DNA from: JBBQKG01 sp038326655
GTDB lineage: Bacteria > Actinomycetota > Thermoleophilia > Solirubrobacterales > JBBDJG01
DNA length: 64,000 nucleotides
Assembly: GCA_038326655.1 (NCBI GenBank)
Contig: JBBQKG010000007.1
Location: forward strand, 1 to 64,000
Direction: 5' to 3'
Below are positions 53,142 to 62,006 of this stretch, one piece after another (within the stretch, counting starts at the first letter, position 1; the number at the start of each line of letters is the position of its first letter). A model generated the notes under the pieces. The model was given only the letters and a program-made list of their open reading frames with translations. It did no database searches and was not told the DNA's origin. Made by a program: the position numbers and the translations under genes.

Positions 53142-54520
53142 CCCGGCCGGTCGATCCTGCGATTTTCAAGGCCTACGACGTGCGGGGCATCTACCCACGC
53201 GAGATCGACCAGGACGTCGCCTACCGGGTCGCGCGGGCCTTCGTACGCGTGCTGCTGGACATGCGCGGCGGCGCGCCGCCCAGCGAGGGCCTGCACGTCG
53301 CGATCGGGCACGACATGCGGCCGCACTCCCCCGCGCTCGCGGAGACGTTCGCACGGGGCCTGCTGGACGAGGGCTGCAGGGTGCTCGATATCGGGCTCGT
53401 CGGGACCGAGATGGTGTATTACGCCGTCGGCTCGCGGCAACTCGATGGGGGCGTCTCCGTGACCGCCTCGCACAACCCGAAGGCCTACGCCGGCTTCAAG
53501 CTCGTGCGCGAGAGCGCGATCGCGCTCTCCGGCGACACCGGCATCGAGAAGATCCGCCGGATCGTCGAGCGCGAGGCCTTCGACGAGGCGCCGAAGCAGG
53601 TGGGCGAGCCTCAGCGGGCCGATCTGTACGAGCCGTTTCAGCATCACGTGGTCGGATTGATCGAGCCCGAGGTGATCCGCCCGATGCAGCTCGTGCTCGA
53701 CGGCGGCAACGGGATGGCAGGCCCGATGATCGGCCCGATCCTGGACAGCTTCCCGGTGACCGCGGACCGGCTCTACTTCGAGCCGAACGGGGACTTCCCC
53801 GGCCACGAGCCGAATCCGCTGCTGCCCGAGAACCGCAAGCTCATCATCGACAAAGTGCTCGAGCGCCAGGCGGAGCTCGGGATCGCCTGGGACGGCGACG
53901 CGGACCGGTGCTTCTTCATCGACGACCAGGGCGAGTTCGTGCCGGGGGACTTCCTCACCGCGCTGCTGGCGGAGGCATTCCTCGCGAAGGAGCCCGGGGC
54001 GACGATCCTCTACGACGTACGCGCCAGCCGCGCGGTCCCGGAGGTGGTCGCGGCGGCCGGCGGAAAGCCGCTCGTGAACCGGATCGGGCACGCGTTCTTC
54101 AAGGCCCGCATGCGGGAGACCGGCGCCGTGTTCGGCGGCGAGGTATCCGGCCACTACTACTTCCGCGACTTCTGGTGCGCGGACTCGGGGGTGATCCCGG
54201 CACTGCTCGTGCTCGAGCTCCTGTCAGTGCGTGGGAAGACGATGGCCGAGCTGCTGGAGCCCTACCGAGGGCGCTACTTCATCTCCGGCGAGATCAACTC
54301 GGAGGTCACCGATCAGGACGCGAAGATGCGCGAGCTCGCCGAGCGCTACGGCGAGGGCAAAGTGAGCTGGCTGGACGGCGTGTCGGTCGACTTCGACACA
54401 TGGCACTTCAACGTGCGGCCGTCGAACACCGAGCCGCTGCTGCGGCTCAACCTCGAGGGCTCCACGCAGCAGGAGATGGAGGCGCGGACGGAGGAGATCC
54501 TGGGCGTAATCCGCTCGTGA
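53138..54520 (+). CDS. phosphomannomutase / phosphoglucomutase
   Basis: 460 residues from GTG 53138. Alpha-D-phosphohexomutase motifs: FKAYDVRGIYP, the phosphoserine loop SVTASHNPKAYAGFKL, metal loop AWDGDADRCFF, sugar loop GGEVSGHYYF, and phosphate-binding RPSNTEPLLRLN. It interconverts hexose 1- and 6-phosphates for GDP-mannose, glycan and cell-wall precursors. This sequence looks like the ManB/PgmB branch and its preference cannot be fixed by eye. It is co-transcribed with the HIT gene. Confidence 0.92.
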   Translation: MTRPVDPAIFKAYDVRGIYPREIDQDVAYRVARAFVRVLLDMRGGAPPSEGLHVAIGHDMRPHSPALAETFARGLLDEGCRVLDIGLVGTEMVYYAVGSRQLDGGVSVTASHNPKAYAGFKLVRESAIALSGDTGIEKIRRIVEREAFDEAPKQVGEPQRADLYEPFQHHVVGLIEPEVIRPMQLVLDGGNGMAGPMIGPILDSFPVTADRLYFEPNGDFPGHEPNPLLPENRKLIIDKVLERQAELGIAWDGDADRCFFIDDQGEFVPGDFLTALLAEAFLAKEPGATILYDVRASRAVPEVVAAAGGKPLVNRIGHAFFKARMRETGAVFGGEVSGHYYFRDFWCADSGVIPALLVLELLSVRGKTMAELLEPYRGRYFISGEINSEVTDQDAKMRELAERYGEGKVSWLDGVSVDFDTWHFNVRPSNTEPLLRLNLEGSTQQEMEARTEEILGVIRS

Positions 54521-54527
54521 ACGGAAC

Positions 54528-55556
54528 TTGACCGGAGAGGCCGGCGACCGGCGCTCCGCCGACGCGCTCGCGCGCGCCGCGGAGGCGGGAATCCACGCCC
54601 TGCGGATCCCGACGCCGTTCGCGGTCGGGCGGGTGAACGCCTACCTGATCGAGGACGACCCGCTCACGCTCGTCGACTCCGGGCCGAACTCGGGCCGCGC
54701 GCTGGACGAGCTCCACCACCAGCTCGCCGAGCACGGGCGCTCCGTCGACGACATCGAGCTGATCGTGCTGACCCACCAGCACATGGACCACCTCGGGCTT
54801 GTGGACATCATCGCGAGCCACTCCGGGGCCGAGGTGGCGGCGATCGACAAGTTGGCGGGCTACGTCGAGGACTTCTCGGGGGCCGCCGCCCGTGACGACG
54901 AGTTCGCGACCGCCGTGATGCTTCGCAATGGCATCTCCGAGGACGTCGTCCAGGCGCTGCGGCAGGTGTCGTCCGCGTTTCGCGCGTGGGGCGGCAGGGC
55001 GAACGTCACGCGTTCGCTACGCGACGGCGAGGTGCTGTCGCTGCGCGACCGCAAGCTTCAGGTACTTCACCGGCCCGGGCACAGCCCCTCGGACACGATC
55101 TTCTGGGACGAGCGCCGCAGGATCCTGATCGCGGCCGATCACTTGATCAAGCACATCTCCTCGAACCCGCTGATCTCCCGGCCGCTCGATGCCGGAGAGG
55201 TGAAGGCGAGCGAGCGGCCGCAGGCGCTCGTCACGTATCTGGAGTCGCTGCGAAAGACGCGGGAGCTGCCCGCGGAGATCGTCCTGTCGGGCCACGGCGA
55301 GCCGATCACCGACCACGTCCGGCTGATCGACGAGCGCTTCGAGCTCCACCGCAAGCGGGCAGAAAAGATCTACGGACTGATCGAGCAGGGCCCCCGCACG
55401 GGCTATGAGCTCGCGCAGGCGCTCTTCGGGGACATCGCTGTAACCCAGGCCTACCTGACGCTCTCGGAAGTGCTCGGGCACGTCGACCTGCTCCTGAACG
55501 ACGGCCGGGTGCGAGAAGTCGAGCAGAACGGCGTGGCGCGCTTCGAAACCGCCTAG
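54528..55556 (+). CDS. metallo-beta-lactamase-fold hydrolase
   Basis: 342 residues, TTG start seven bases after the previous stop. Metal motif LTHQHMDHLGLVD, then HRPGHSPSDTIFW, AADHLIKHI and LSGHGEPI, as in glyoxalase-II-like hydrolases. A C-terminal helical extension of about 70 residues (FELHRKRAEKIYGLIEQGPR) resembles the winged LACTB2-type tail. It hydrolyses an ester or thioester; the substrate is unknown. Part of the HIT-phosphomutase-MBL run. Confidence 0.85.
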   Translation: MTGEAGDRRSADALARAAEAGIHALRIPTPFAVGRVNAYLIEDDPLTLVDSGPNSGRALDELHHQLAEHGRSVDDIELIVLTHQHMDHLGLVDIIASHSGAEVAAIDKLAGYVEDFSGAAARDDEFATAVMLRNGISEDVVQALRQVSSAFRAWGGRANVTRSLRDGEVLSLRDRKLQVLHRPGHSPSDTIFWDERRRILIAADHLIKHISSNPLISRPLDAGEVKASERPQALVTYLESLRKTRELPAEIVLSGHGEPITDHVRLIDERFELHRKRAEKIYGLIEQGPRTGYELAQALFGDIAVTQAYLTLSEVLGHVDLLLNDGRVREVEQNGVARFETA

Positions 55557-55607
55557 ATCGACTGTAACCTGCGCGGGCGCCGGGGGTTCAGACCTTCGGG
55601 ACCTGTG

Positions 55608-56624
55608 ATGAGCGCCACGATCACCAGCCCGGTCGACGCAGAACTCGAGCGGTTCTCGACCGCCGTCTCGCTGACGCCGCGCGCCGGTGCCTCGAAGCTG
55701 CGCATGTTCCTGGTCGTCAACCCCCGCGCGACGACCGTCTCTGGACGGCTCAAGAACCTCGTCATCTACGCCTTGCGAGGACGCTACGACGTCCACGCGG
55801 TCGAGACCGAGGGCCGCAACCACGCGACCGCGCTGACGCGCGAGGCGATCGTCGACCAGTACGACCTGGTCGTCGCGTTCGGCGGGGACGGCACGCTGAA
55901 CGAGGTCGCGAACGGCCTCGCCCACTCCGGCGTCCCGCTCACGATCCTCCCCGGCGGGTGCACCAACGTCGCCTGCCGGATGCTCGGCATCCCCACCGAC
56001 ATAGTCGACGCGACGGAGCACCTGCTCCAGCTCGCCGACGGCGCCGTCGCGCGCCCGATCGACCTCGGCAGAGTCAACGGCCGATACTTCGTGTTCTCGA
56101 GCGGAGCCGGGCTTGACGCGGACGCCACGCGCTGGGTCGACGAACGCCGCGTGCTCAAGGCCCGCGGCCGGGTGCTGACGTTCGGCTACGCAGCGACCGC
56201 CGCCTTCCTCCGGGACTACCGCGGCCGGCCGCCCCGCCTGTGCGTCGAGGCCCGCGGCGAGCGCGTCGAGGGCGTCAGCGCGTTCGTCCAGAACTCGCGC
56301 CCGTTCACCTACGCGCGCTCGAAGCCGCTGCACGTATGCGAGGACGTCGCGCTCGACAGCGGCACGATCTCCGCGATGGTGATGGAGCGGGCCGGCATGC
56401 GCGAGGTGCCCGGGGCCCTGTGGCGCCTGTTCCGCGAAGGCAGGAGCCTCTCTCAGCATCCACGGGCGCACAGCTTCCCGCGCCTGAGCGAGGCGCGCGT
56501 GGCCTCACTGGAGGACGGCGGCGGGCCCCTCCGGTTCCCGCTCGAGGTCGACGGCGACTACCTCGGCGAGCACACGGAGGCCGTGTACGGCGTGGCGCCG
56601 AAGGCGCTCCGCGTGGTCAGCTAG
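55608..56624 (+). CDS. diacylglycerol kinase-family lipid kinase
   Basis: 338 residues. ATG 55608 is preferred over GTG 55605. The DAGK catalytic domain has LVVNPRAT near residue 37, the nucleotide loop AFGGDGTLNEVANGLA, and ILPGGCTNVACRMLG (usually LPxGTxND), then a C-terminal beta domain. Such enzymes phosphorylate diacylglycerol or other lipids in membrane lipid turnover. The Gly-Gly-Cys-Thr-Asn-Val variant departs from the common GTGNDFAR, suggesting a divergent lipid substrate. Convergent with rsh; stops are 26 bases apart. Confidence 0.87.
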   Translation: MSATITSPVDAELERFSTAVSLTPRAGASKLRMFLVVNPRATTVSGRLKNLVIYALRGRYDVHAVETEGRNHATALTREAIVDQYDLVVAFGGDGTLNEVANGLAHSGVPLTILPGGCTNVACRMLGIPTDIVDATEHLLQLADGAVARPIDLGRVNGRYFVFSSGAGLDADATRWVDERRVLKARGRVLTFGYAATAAFLRDYRGRPPRLCVEARGERVEGVSAFVQNSRPFTYARSKPLHVCEDVALDSGTISAMVMERAGMREVPGALWRLFREGRSLSQHPRAHSFPRLSEARVASLEDGGGPLRFPLEVDGDYLGEHTEAVYGVAPKALRVVS

Positions 56625-56650
56625 CCCGTCCTCCAGGCGAGAGCGCGGAG

Positions 56651-59161
56651 CTAACCGCCACCGGGGATCACGCGGTACGCGTCGAACACCGAGTCCACGT
56701 TGCGCAGGCGCGCGACGCAGTTCTTCAGCGACGTGGTGTCGCCGACCTCGACCACGAAGCGGTTCTTCACCATCGGGTGGTCGACGATGCAACGCGCCTC
56801 GAGGATGTTGATGCCGGTCTCGGCGAACGTGCGTGACAGGTCCTCGAGCAGCCGCGTGCGGTCCCACGCGTCGATCTGGAGCTCGACCCGGAACGAGGTC
56901 TCGTTGACTCCCTCCCACGAGACGTCCGTGAAGCGCTCGGGGTCCCGCTTGAGCTGGACCACGTTCTTGCAGTCCGTGCGATGGATCGTGATGCCTCGCC
57001 CGAGTGAGATGTAGCCGACGATCTCGTCTCCGGGGACCGGTCGGCAGCACTTCGCAAGGCGCACCATCACGTCGTCGATGCCCTGCACGCGGATGCCGTA
57101 GCCCGTCGCGGTGCCCGAGGGACGCGCGCGCTCGTCCTTGCCCTTCGCGAGTCCCTCCGCGGGCCGCTCCTCGGCGACCGCCTCACCCTGCTTCAGGCGC
57201 TGCAGCAGCTTGTTCGTGACGACGCGGCCCGAGATCTTCGCCTGCCCGAGCGCCACGTAGAAGTCGTCTGCCTTGCGAAAGCCCATCTCGCGGATCACGT
57301 CCGCGAGCAGCGGCGAGCCCGTGATCTTCTGAGCGGGCAGGCCCTGCTTCCGAAGCGTCTCCTGGAGCAGCTCGCGGCCGCGGTGCTCGGAGTCCTCGCG
57401 GCGCTCACGGGTGAACCAGGCGCGGATCTTGTTGCGGGCGCGCGTCGTCTTCACGAGCGAAAGCCAGTCGCGGGATGGCCCCCGCTCCTGCTTCGAGGTC
57501 AGGATCTCGATGATGTCACCGGACTGGAGCCGGTAATGGAGCGGCGTGATCTTGGCGTTCACCTTCGCGCCCACACAGCGGTGGCCCACGTCGGTGTGGA
57601 CCGCATAGGCGAAGTCGAGGGGCGTCGAGCCGGCCGCGAGGGACTTGACCTCGCCCTTCGGCGTGAACACGAACACCTCGTCCTCGAAGAGGTCGATCTT
57701 GAGCGTCTCCATGAACTCCCGCGGGTCCTGAAGCTCCTGCTGCCAGTCGAGCAGATGGCGCAGCCACGCCGGCTTGGCGGCTCCGCCCGCCTCGATGTCG
57801 GTGGCCGCGTCCCCGTTGGGATCAGCGGGCGAGGGGAGGACACCCCCGCCGTCCTTCGCCAACCCGGCTCGTCCGCTTGCGGACAAGGCGCTCTTTCTCT
57901 TGTAGATCCAGTGCGCGGCGACCCCGTACTCGGCCGTGAAGTGCATCTGCCGCGTGCGGATCTGGATCTCGAGCGGCTGACCCTCGGGCCCGATCACGGT
58001 CGTGTGCAGGGCCTGGTACAGGTTGAACTTGGGCATCGCCACGTAGTCCTTGAACCGACCCGGCAGCGGCTTCCACAGGGAGTGGATGATTCCGATCGCG
58101 CCGTAGCAGTCCTTGACCGAGTCGACGATCACGCGCATCGCGGTGAGGTCGTAGATCTCGTTGAACTCGCGGCCCTTCTTGGTCATCTTCGCGTAGATCG
58201 AATAGAAGTGCTTGGCGCGGCCCGAGACGTCGGACTCGATCGCAACGGCCTCGAGCTCCTGCTTCAGGTAGCGGCCGGCGCGCTCGACGTAGCTCTCGCG
58301 CTCGGTGCGCTGCTGGCTGACGAGCGACTTGATCTCGCTGTACTTGCGCGGGTGCAGGGACGAGAAGGCGAGGTCCTCGAGCTCCCATTTGATCGAGTGG
58401 ATGCCGAGCCGGTGCGCGAGCGGCGCGAAGATGTCGAGCGTCTCCTTGGCCTTCTCGATCTGCTTCTGCTTCGGGAGCGCGTCCAGCGTGCGCATGTTGT
58501 GCAGCCGGTCTGCCAGCTTGATCAGGATCACCCTGATGTCGCTGGCCATCGCGACCATCATCTTGCGGTAGTTCTCGGCCTGCTGCTCGTCGCGGCTCTG
58601 GAAGGTGATTCCGGTGAGCTTGGTGACGCCGTCGACGAGCTGGGCGATCTCGTCGCCGAACCTCGCGCGCACGTCCTCGAGCGACGCGCTCGTGTCCTCG
58701 ACCGTGTCGTGGAGCAGCGCCGCACAGATCGTCTCCGTGTCGAGCCGCATGCCGGCGCAGATCTTCGCCACCCCGACCGGATGGGTGATGAACTCCTCGC
58801 CGGACTTGCGCTGCTGGTCGGCGTGGCGCTCGCAGGAGAACCGGAACGCATCCGCGACGCGCTCCCTCTCCACCGGCTCGACCGCGTCGTCCGCGTGCTC
58901 GGACACGACCGCGAAGAGGTCGGCCAGCATCTCCGCCTCGCGTGCGGGCAGGCCCGCCGTCAACTGCTCGTCGGTGGGAGCTTCCGGGGGCGCCTGCTCG
59001 ATCACGCCGACGCGCATGTGCGCGTCGGGCAGCTTCGGCGTGTCGCCCGCGCCCGCGCCGCCGTTGGCGGCTAGGCGGCTGCCCGCCGCGGGCGGCTGCT
59101 CGCCGTTGGCGCCGCCGTTGGTCGTGTCTGCTCGCTCAGAAATCGAAGGCCCTCTTCGCAC
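56651..59161 (-). CDS. rsh: bifunctional (p)ppGpp synthetase/hydrolase (RSH)
   Basis: 836 residues if GTG 59161 is used, but this overlaps the end of recJ by 91 bases; ATG 59017 (788 residues) removes the low-complexity first 48 residues. Domains: HD hydrolase (EFITHPVGVAKI; LLHDTVEDT), synthetase (SGRAKHFYSIYAKM, EIYDLTAMRVIV, YVAMPKFNLYQALHTTV), TGS (IDLFEDEVFVFTPKGEV), the zinc-finger/RIS region with AKCCRPVPGDEIVGYI, and a C-terminal ACT domain. It makes and degrades the stringent alarmone. A Gly/Ala/Pro-rich insertion after AAHWIYKRKSA contains a short GTCCGC-TT-GCGGAC palindrome (57861-57874). Confidence 0.94.
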   Translation of the reverse strand: MRRGPSISERADTTNGGANGEQPPAAGSRLAANGGAGAGDTPKLPDAHMRVGVIEQAPPEAPTDEQLTAGLPAREAEMLADLFAVVSEHADDAVEPVERERVADAFRFSCERHADQQRKSGEEFITHPVGVAKICAGMRLDTETICAALLHDTVEDTSASLEDVRARFGDEIAQLVDGVTKLTGITFQSRDEQQAENYRKMMVAMASDIRVILIKLADRLHNMRTLDALPKQKQIEKAKETLDIFAPLAHRLGIHSIKWELEDLAFSSLHPRKYSEIKSLVSQQRTERESYVERAGRYLKQELEAVAIESDVSGRAKHFYSIYAKMTKKGREFNEIYDLTAMRVIVDSVKDCYGAIGIIHSLWKPLPGRFKDYVAMPKFNLYQALHTTVIGPEGQPLEIQIRTRQMHFTAEYGVAAHWIYKRKSALSASGRAGLAKDGGGVLPSPADPNGDAATDIEAGGAAKPAWLRHLLDWQQELQDPREFMETLKIDLFEDEVFVFTPKGEVKSLAAGSTPLDFAYAVHTDVGHRCVGAKVNAKITPLHYRLQSGDIIEILTSKQERGPSRDWLSLVKTTRARNKIRAWFTRERREDSEHRGRELLQETLRKQGLPAQKITGSPLLADVIREMGFRKADDFYVALGQAKISGRVVTNKLLQRLKQGEAVAEERPAEGLAKGKDERARPSGTATGYGIRVQGIDDVMVRLAKCCRPVPGDEIVGYISLGRGITIHRTDCKNVVQLKRDPERFTDVSWEGVNETSFRVELQIDAWDRTRLLEDLSRTFAETGINILEARCIVDHPMVKNRFVVEVGDTTSLKNCVARLRNVDSVFDAYRVIPGGG
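57861..57874. repeat. short palindrome with GCTTGC centre inside rsh
   Basis: GTCCGC, TT, GCGGAC: 6-base perfect arms, with flanking bases 3 of 5 further complementary (imperfect 11-base arms). It lies in the RSH insertion KSALSASGRAGL, which is not part of the conserved domain. It shares its centre with the carA and pyrR palindromes. Confidence 0.4.
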
Positions 59162-61689
59162 ATGCGGGCGTAGGCGCGGAATGCGCTCGAGCGCTCCAGC
59201 TCGACCCGCTCATTGCTTGTGATCGTGCACTTAACGGTAGCGCTTGAGCGGTCCGTCGACACGAGGCCGAGCTCGCCCAGGACGCGCAGGCAGCGGGCCG
59301 CATGGATCGGGCTTCGCGGGTGTGGTCCATCGCCTGCCAGCACCGCTTCCAGCGGCTCGTCGCAGAGCTCGCCGCCCGCCGCCGAAAGCAGCCGGTAGTG
59401 GGATGCGAGCGCCGGCCTCAGCGCCAGCTCGTGCTCGAGGAACCGGCGCGCGAAGTCGACCTCCGCGGGGCCCCAGCCGAGATGCAGGAAGCCCTCCCCC
59501 ACGCTCCTTCCGAGCAGCTCCGAGACGTGCGGAAACGGCGGCGGGTCGAGCGCGAACACGTGCCGGAAGCGAGCGGACAGGCCGGCGTCGCGCTCGAGCG
59601 ACGCGTAGTCGGCCACGCAAAGGGCGCCGCCGAAGCCGGCCACCTCGGTCGCGGCGTCACGGGCGCACCGGGTGGAGACCGGGATCACGGCCGCTCGCCC
59701 GAACCGCGCCGGCGCGAGCTCACGGGCGAAGAGCGATCGCCGGCGCGACATGTCCGCGCACGCGACCAGCACCGGCTCGCCGGTGCTGAGCAGCTCGGAG
59801 AGAGTGCCGAGGACGCCCTCGCCACGCCGGTCGATGACAGTTCGCGCTTCCTTTTGGTCGCGCTCCCGATGTGCATCTCCGTGCGCCGCCTCGAGCGGAG
59901 CCTCGAGTTCCTCGAAGACGCTGTCCCACCACTGCTGCCCGCGTGCGCGGCAGGCGCAGCCTGCGCATCCCTCCGAGCTCTGCGCCTCCTCGGTCAGCTC
60001 GTGCACGGCCCGCACGACCAGGCGCGGCTCGACCGCGCCGGCCCACTCGTTCACCTCAAGCCGGGCGGCCACGTCGTGCGGCCGGGGCCCGGCTGCCCCG
60101 CCGAGCGTGTCGCCGACCCCGAACGCCACCGCCCGCGCCTGCACGCCCGCCGACCTGACCGTGAAGCGCGCGTGCTTACCCTCGCCCATCGGGCGGACCT
60201 CAGCCAGCTTCGCGCCCGGGAGCAGCAGCGTGACGGCCGGGTTTCCCATGCCGAACGGGCGCAGCGCCTGGATTTCCTGGGCAAGCGCCAGGCAGACCGC
60301 GCCACCGGGCACAATCGCGTCCACGTGCTCCCTCCGGACGAGGTCTTCGGGCGCAAGCGCCGCGCGGGCATGCTCGACCAGCGCCGCGCGAAACGGCTCG
60401 ATGTTGCGCTCCTCCACCTCGAGCCCCGCCGCCATCCTGTGGCCGCCGAACCGCTCCAGGTGGTCCGACGCGCTGGCGAGCCCCGCGTGGAGGTCGTACG
60501 GGGAGATGCTGCGCGCCGAGCCGCGCCCGCGGCCGGCGCCGTCGAGCCCCACGAGCACGAACGGGCGGTGGTGGCGCTCCACCAGCCGTGACGCGACGAT
60601 CCCAACCACGCCCGGATGCCAGCCCTCGCCGGCGAGCACGTGCACCGGGTCGTCACGGCGCTCGGGCACGGCCGCCAGCTGTTCCTCGGCCGCGATCAGG
60701 ATCGCCGTCTCGACTGCCCGCCGCTCCACGTTGATCGCGTCCAGCTCGAGCGCAATCTCACGTGCGCGCTCGGCGTCGCCGGTGAGCAGCAGCTCGAGAC
60801 CCGCGTCGGCGCGGTAGAGGCGGCCGGCGGCGTTGATCCGCGGCGCCAGCCCGAAGCCGAGTGTCTGCTCGGTCGCGCTCTGGGGTTCGACCCCGGCGAC
60901 GCGCAGCAGCTCGCGCAGGCCGACCCGGCGGGCGCCCTGGACCGCGCGCAGGCCGCTGCGCACGAGCGCCCGGTTCTCGCCCCGCAGCGGCACGAGGTCG
61001 GCGACCGTAGCAAGCGCCACGATGTCGAGCTCCCGGTCGAGCTCGGCCACGTCACGACCGGCCGCCGTGAAGAGCGCCTGCGCGAGCTTGTACGCGACCC
61101 CGGTGGCGCACAGCTCCTCGCACGGGTAGCCGCCCACGACCGGGTGGATCACGGGGCAGTCGGGCAGGTCCTCGCCGGGCCGGTGATGGTCGGTGACGAT
61201 CACCTCCATCCCGAGCGAGCGCGCGAACGCGACCTCCTCGACCGCCCCGATCCCGCAGTCGACCGTGACCAACAGGCTCGCCCCACCGGCGCGGAGTTCC
61301 TCGACGGTCTTCGGGGAGAGCCCGTACCCGTCCTCCGAGCGGCTCGGCAGGCGCGCGCGCACGTCGGCGCCGAGATCGCGGAGCGCCCGTACGAGGACCG
61401 CCGTGGATGAGACGCCGTCGACGTCGTAGTCGCCGTGGACCGCGATCTGGCTCCCGCGCCCGATGTGTCCGAGCACGAGCTCAACCGCCTCCTGCATGCC
61501 GTCGAACTCGAACGGATCGTGCGTCTCGGTCGCGTCGAGGAAAGCCACCGCGGCGGCCGGATCGCCCAGCCCGCGCCGCACCAGCACCGCGGCGACCGTC
61601 TCGCTCACGCCGAGCGCCGCCGACAGCGCGCGGGCATCCGCGTAGGAGTAAGGAGCCGCTGACCAGCGGCCGGCACGACTGACGGTCAC
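59071..61689 (-). CDS. recJ: single-stranded-DNA exonuclease RecJ with long C-terminal extension
   Basis: 872 residues, GTG start. DHH/RecJ motifs: IAVHGDYDVDGVSSTAVLVR, VTVDCGIGAVEE, IVTDHHRPGEDLPD, PRINAAGRL, then DHHA1 GGHRMAAGLEVEE and an OB-type domain. RecJ degrades single-stranded DNA 5'-3' in recombination and mismatch/base-excision repair. Typical RecJ is 550-580 residues; here about 300 more follow, with a small Cys cluster (GCAGCACRARG) and a helicase-like region without clear motifs. The 3' end overlaps the possible rsh start. Confidence 0.92.
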   Translation of the reverse strand: MTVSRAGRWSAAPYSYADARALSAALGVSETVAAVLVRRGLGDPAAAVAFLDATETHDPFEFDGMQEAVELVLGHIGRGSQIAVHGDYDVDGVSSTAVLVRALRDLGADVRARLPSRSEDGYGLSPKTVEELRAGGASLLVTVDCGIGAVEEVAFARSLGMEVIVTDHHRPGEDLPDCPVIHPVVGGYPCEELCATGVAYKLAQALFTAAGRDVAELDRELDIVALATVADLVPLRGENRALVRSGLRAVQGARRVGLRELLRVAGVEPQSATEQTLGFGLAPRINAAGRLYRADAGLELLLTGDAERAREIALELDAINVERRAVETAILIAAEEQLAAVPERRDDPVHVLAGEGWHPGVVGIVASRLVERHHRPFVLVGLDGAGRGRGSARSISPYDLHAGLASASDHLERFGGHRMAAGLEVEERNIEPFRAALVEHARAALAPEDLVRREHVDAIVPGGAVCLALAQEIQALRPFGMGNPAVTLLLPGAKLAEVRPMGEGKHARFTVRSAGVQARAVAFGVGDTLGGAAGPRPHDVAARLEVNEWAGAVEPRLVVRAVHELTEEAQSSEGCAGCACRARGQQWWDSVFEELEAPLEAAHGDAHRERDQKEARTVIDRRGEGVLGTLSELLSTGEPVLVACADMSRRRSLFARELAPARFGRAAVIPVSTRCARDAATEVAGFGGALCVADYASLERDAGLSARFRHVFALDPPPFPHVSELLGRSVGEGFLHLGWGPAEVDFARRFLEHELALRPALASHYRLLSAAGGELCDEPLEAVLAGDGPHPRSPIHAARCLRVLGELGLVSTDRSSATVKCTITSNERVELERSSAFRAYARMCEEGLRFLSEQTRPTAAPTASSRPRRAAA

Positions 61690-61735
61690 CGCCCGATGCT
61701 AGGAACGGCGGTGGACGGAACGGCGAGGCGGCGCG

Positions 61736-62005
61736 CTAGCGCACGTGCGTGAGCCGCGGGTCTTCGCGGCGCATTCCGATGAAGTAGCAGACCGCGAGGC
61801 CCGCGATCGCGCCCGGAACCGCCTCGAGCGCGGTCCTGAGGCTGGCGTTGTCCACCTGGCCGACTGCGAGCGCGATGCCGATCATGTTCGCGCCGAGGAT
61901 CGCGAACATGAATGCGCCCACGATCCCGCCCCAGAAGCGATCCGGCACGAAGACCGCGAAGTGCCAGATCGCGATTCCCATCATCGTCCAGACGAGGAAG
62001 TTCAT
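61736..62005 (-). CDS. small three-span membrane protein
   Basis: 89 residues from ATG 62005 (GGAGCAGGTGAG upstream), starting one base after the secDF stop. Three hydrophobic segments (LVWTMMGIAIWHFAVFV, GGIVGAFMFAILGANMIGIAL, and AVPGAIAGLAVCYFIGM) and a charged end RREDPRLTHVR. The glycine-rich middle is reminiscent of GlsB/YeaQ stress membrane proteins, but the similarity is weak. The frame is open upstream into secDF without similarity. Function unknown. Confidence 0.7.
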   Translation of the reverse strand: MNFLVWTMMGIAIWHFAVFVPDRFWGGIVGAFMFAILGANMIGIALAVGQVDNASLRTALEAVPGAIAGLAVCYFIGMRREDPRLTHVR

Positions 62006-62006
62006 C

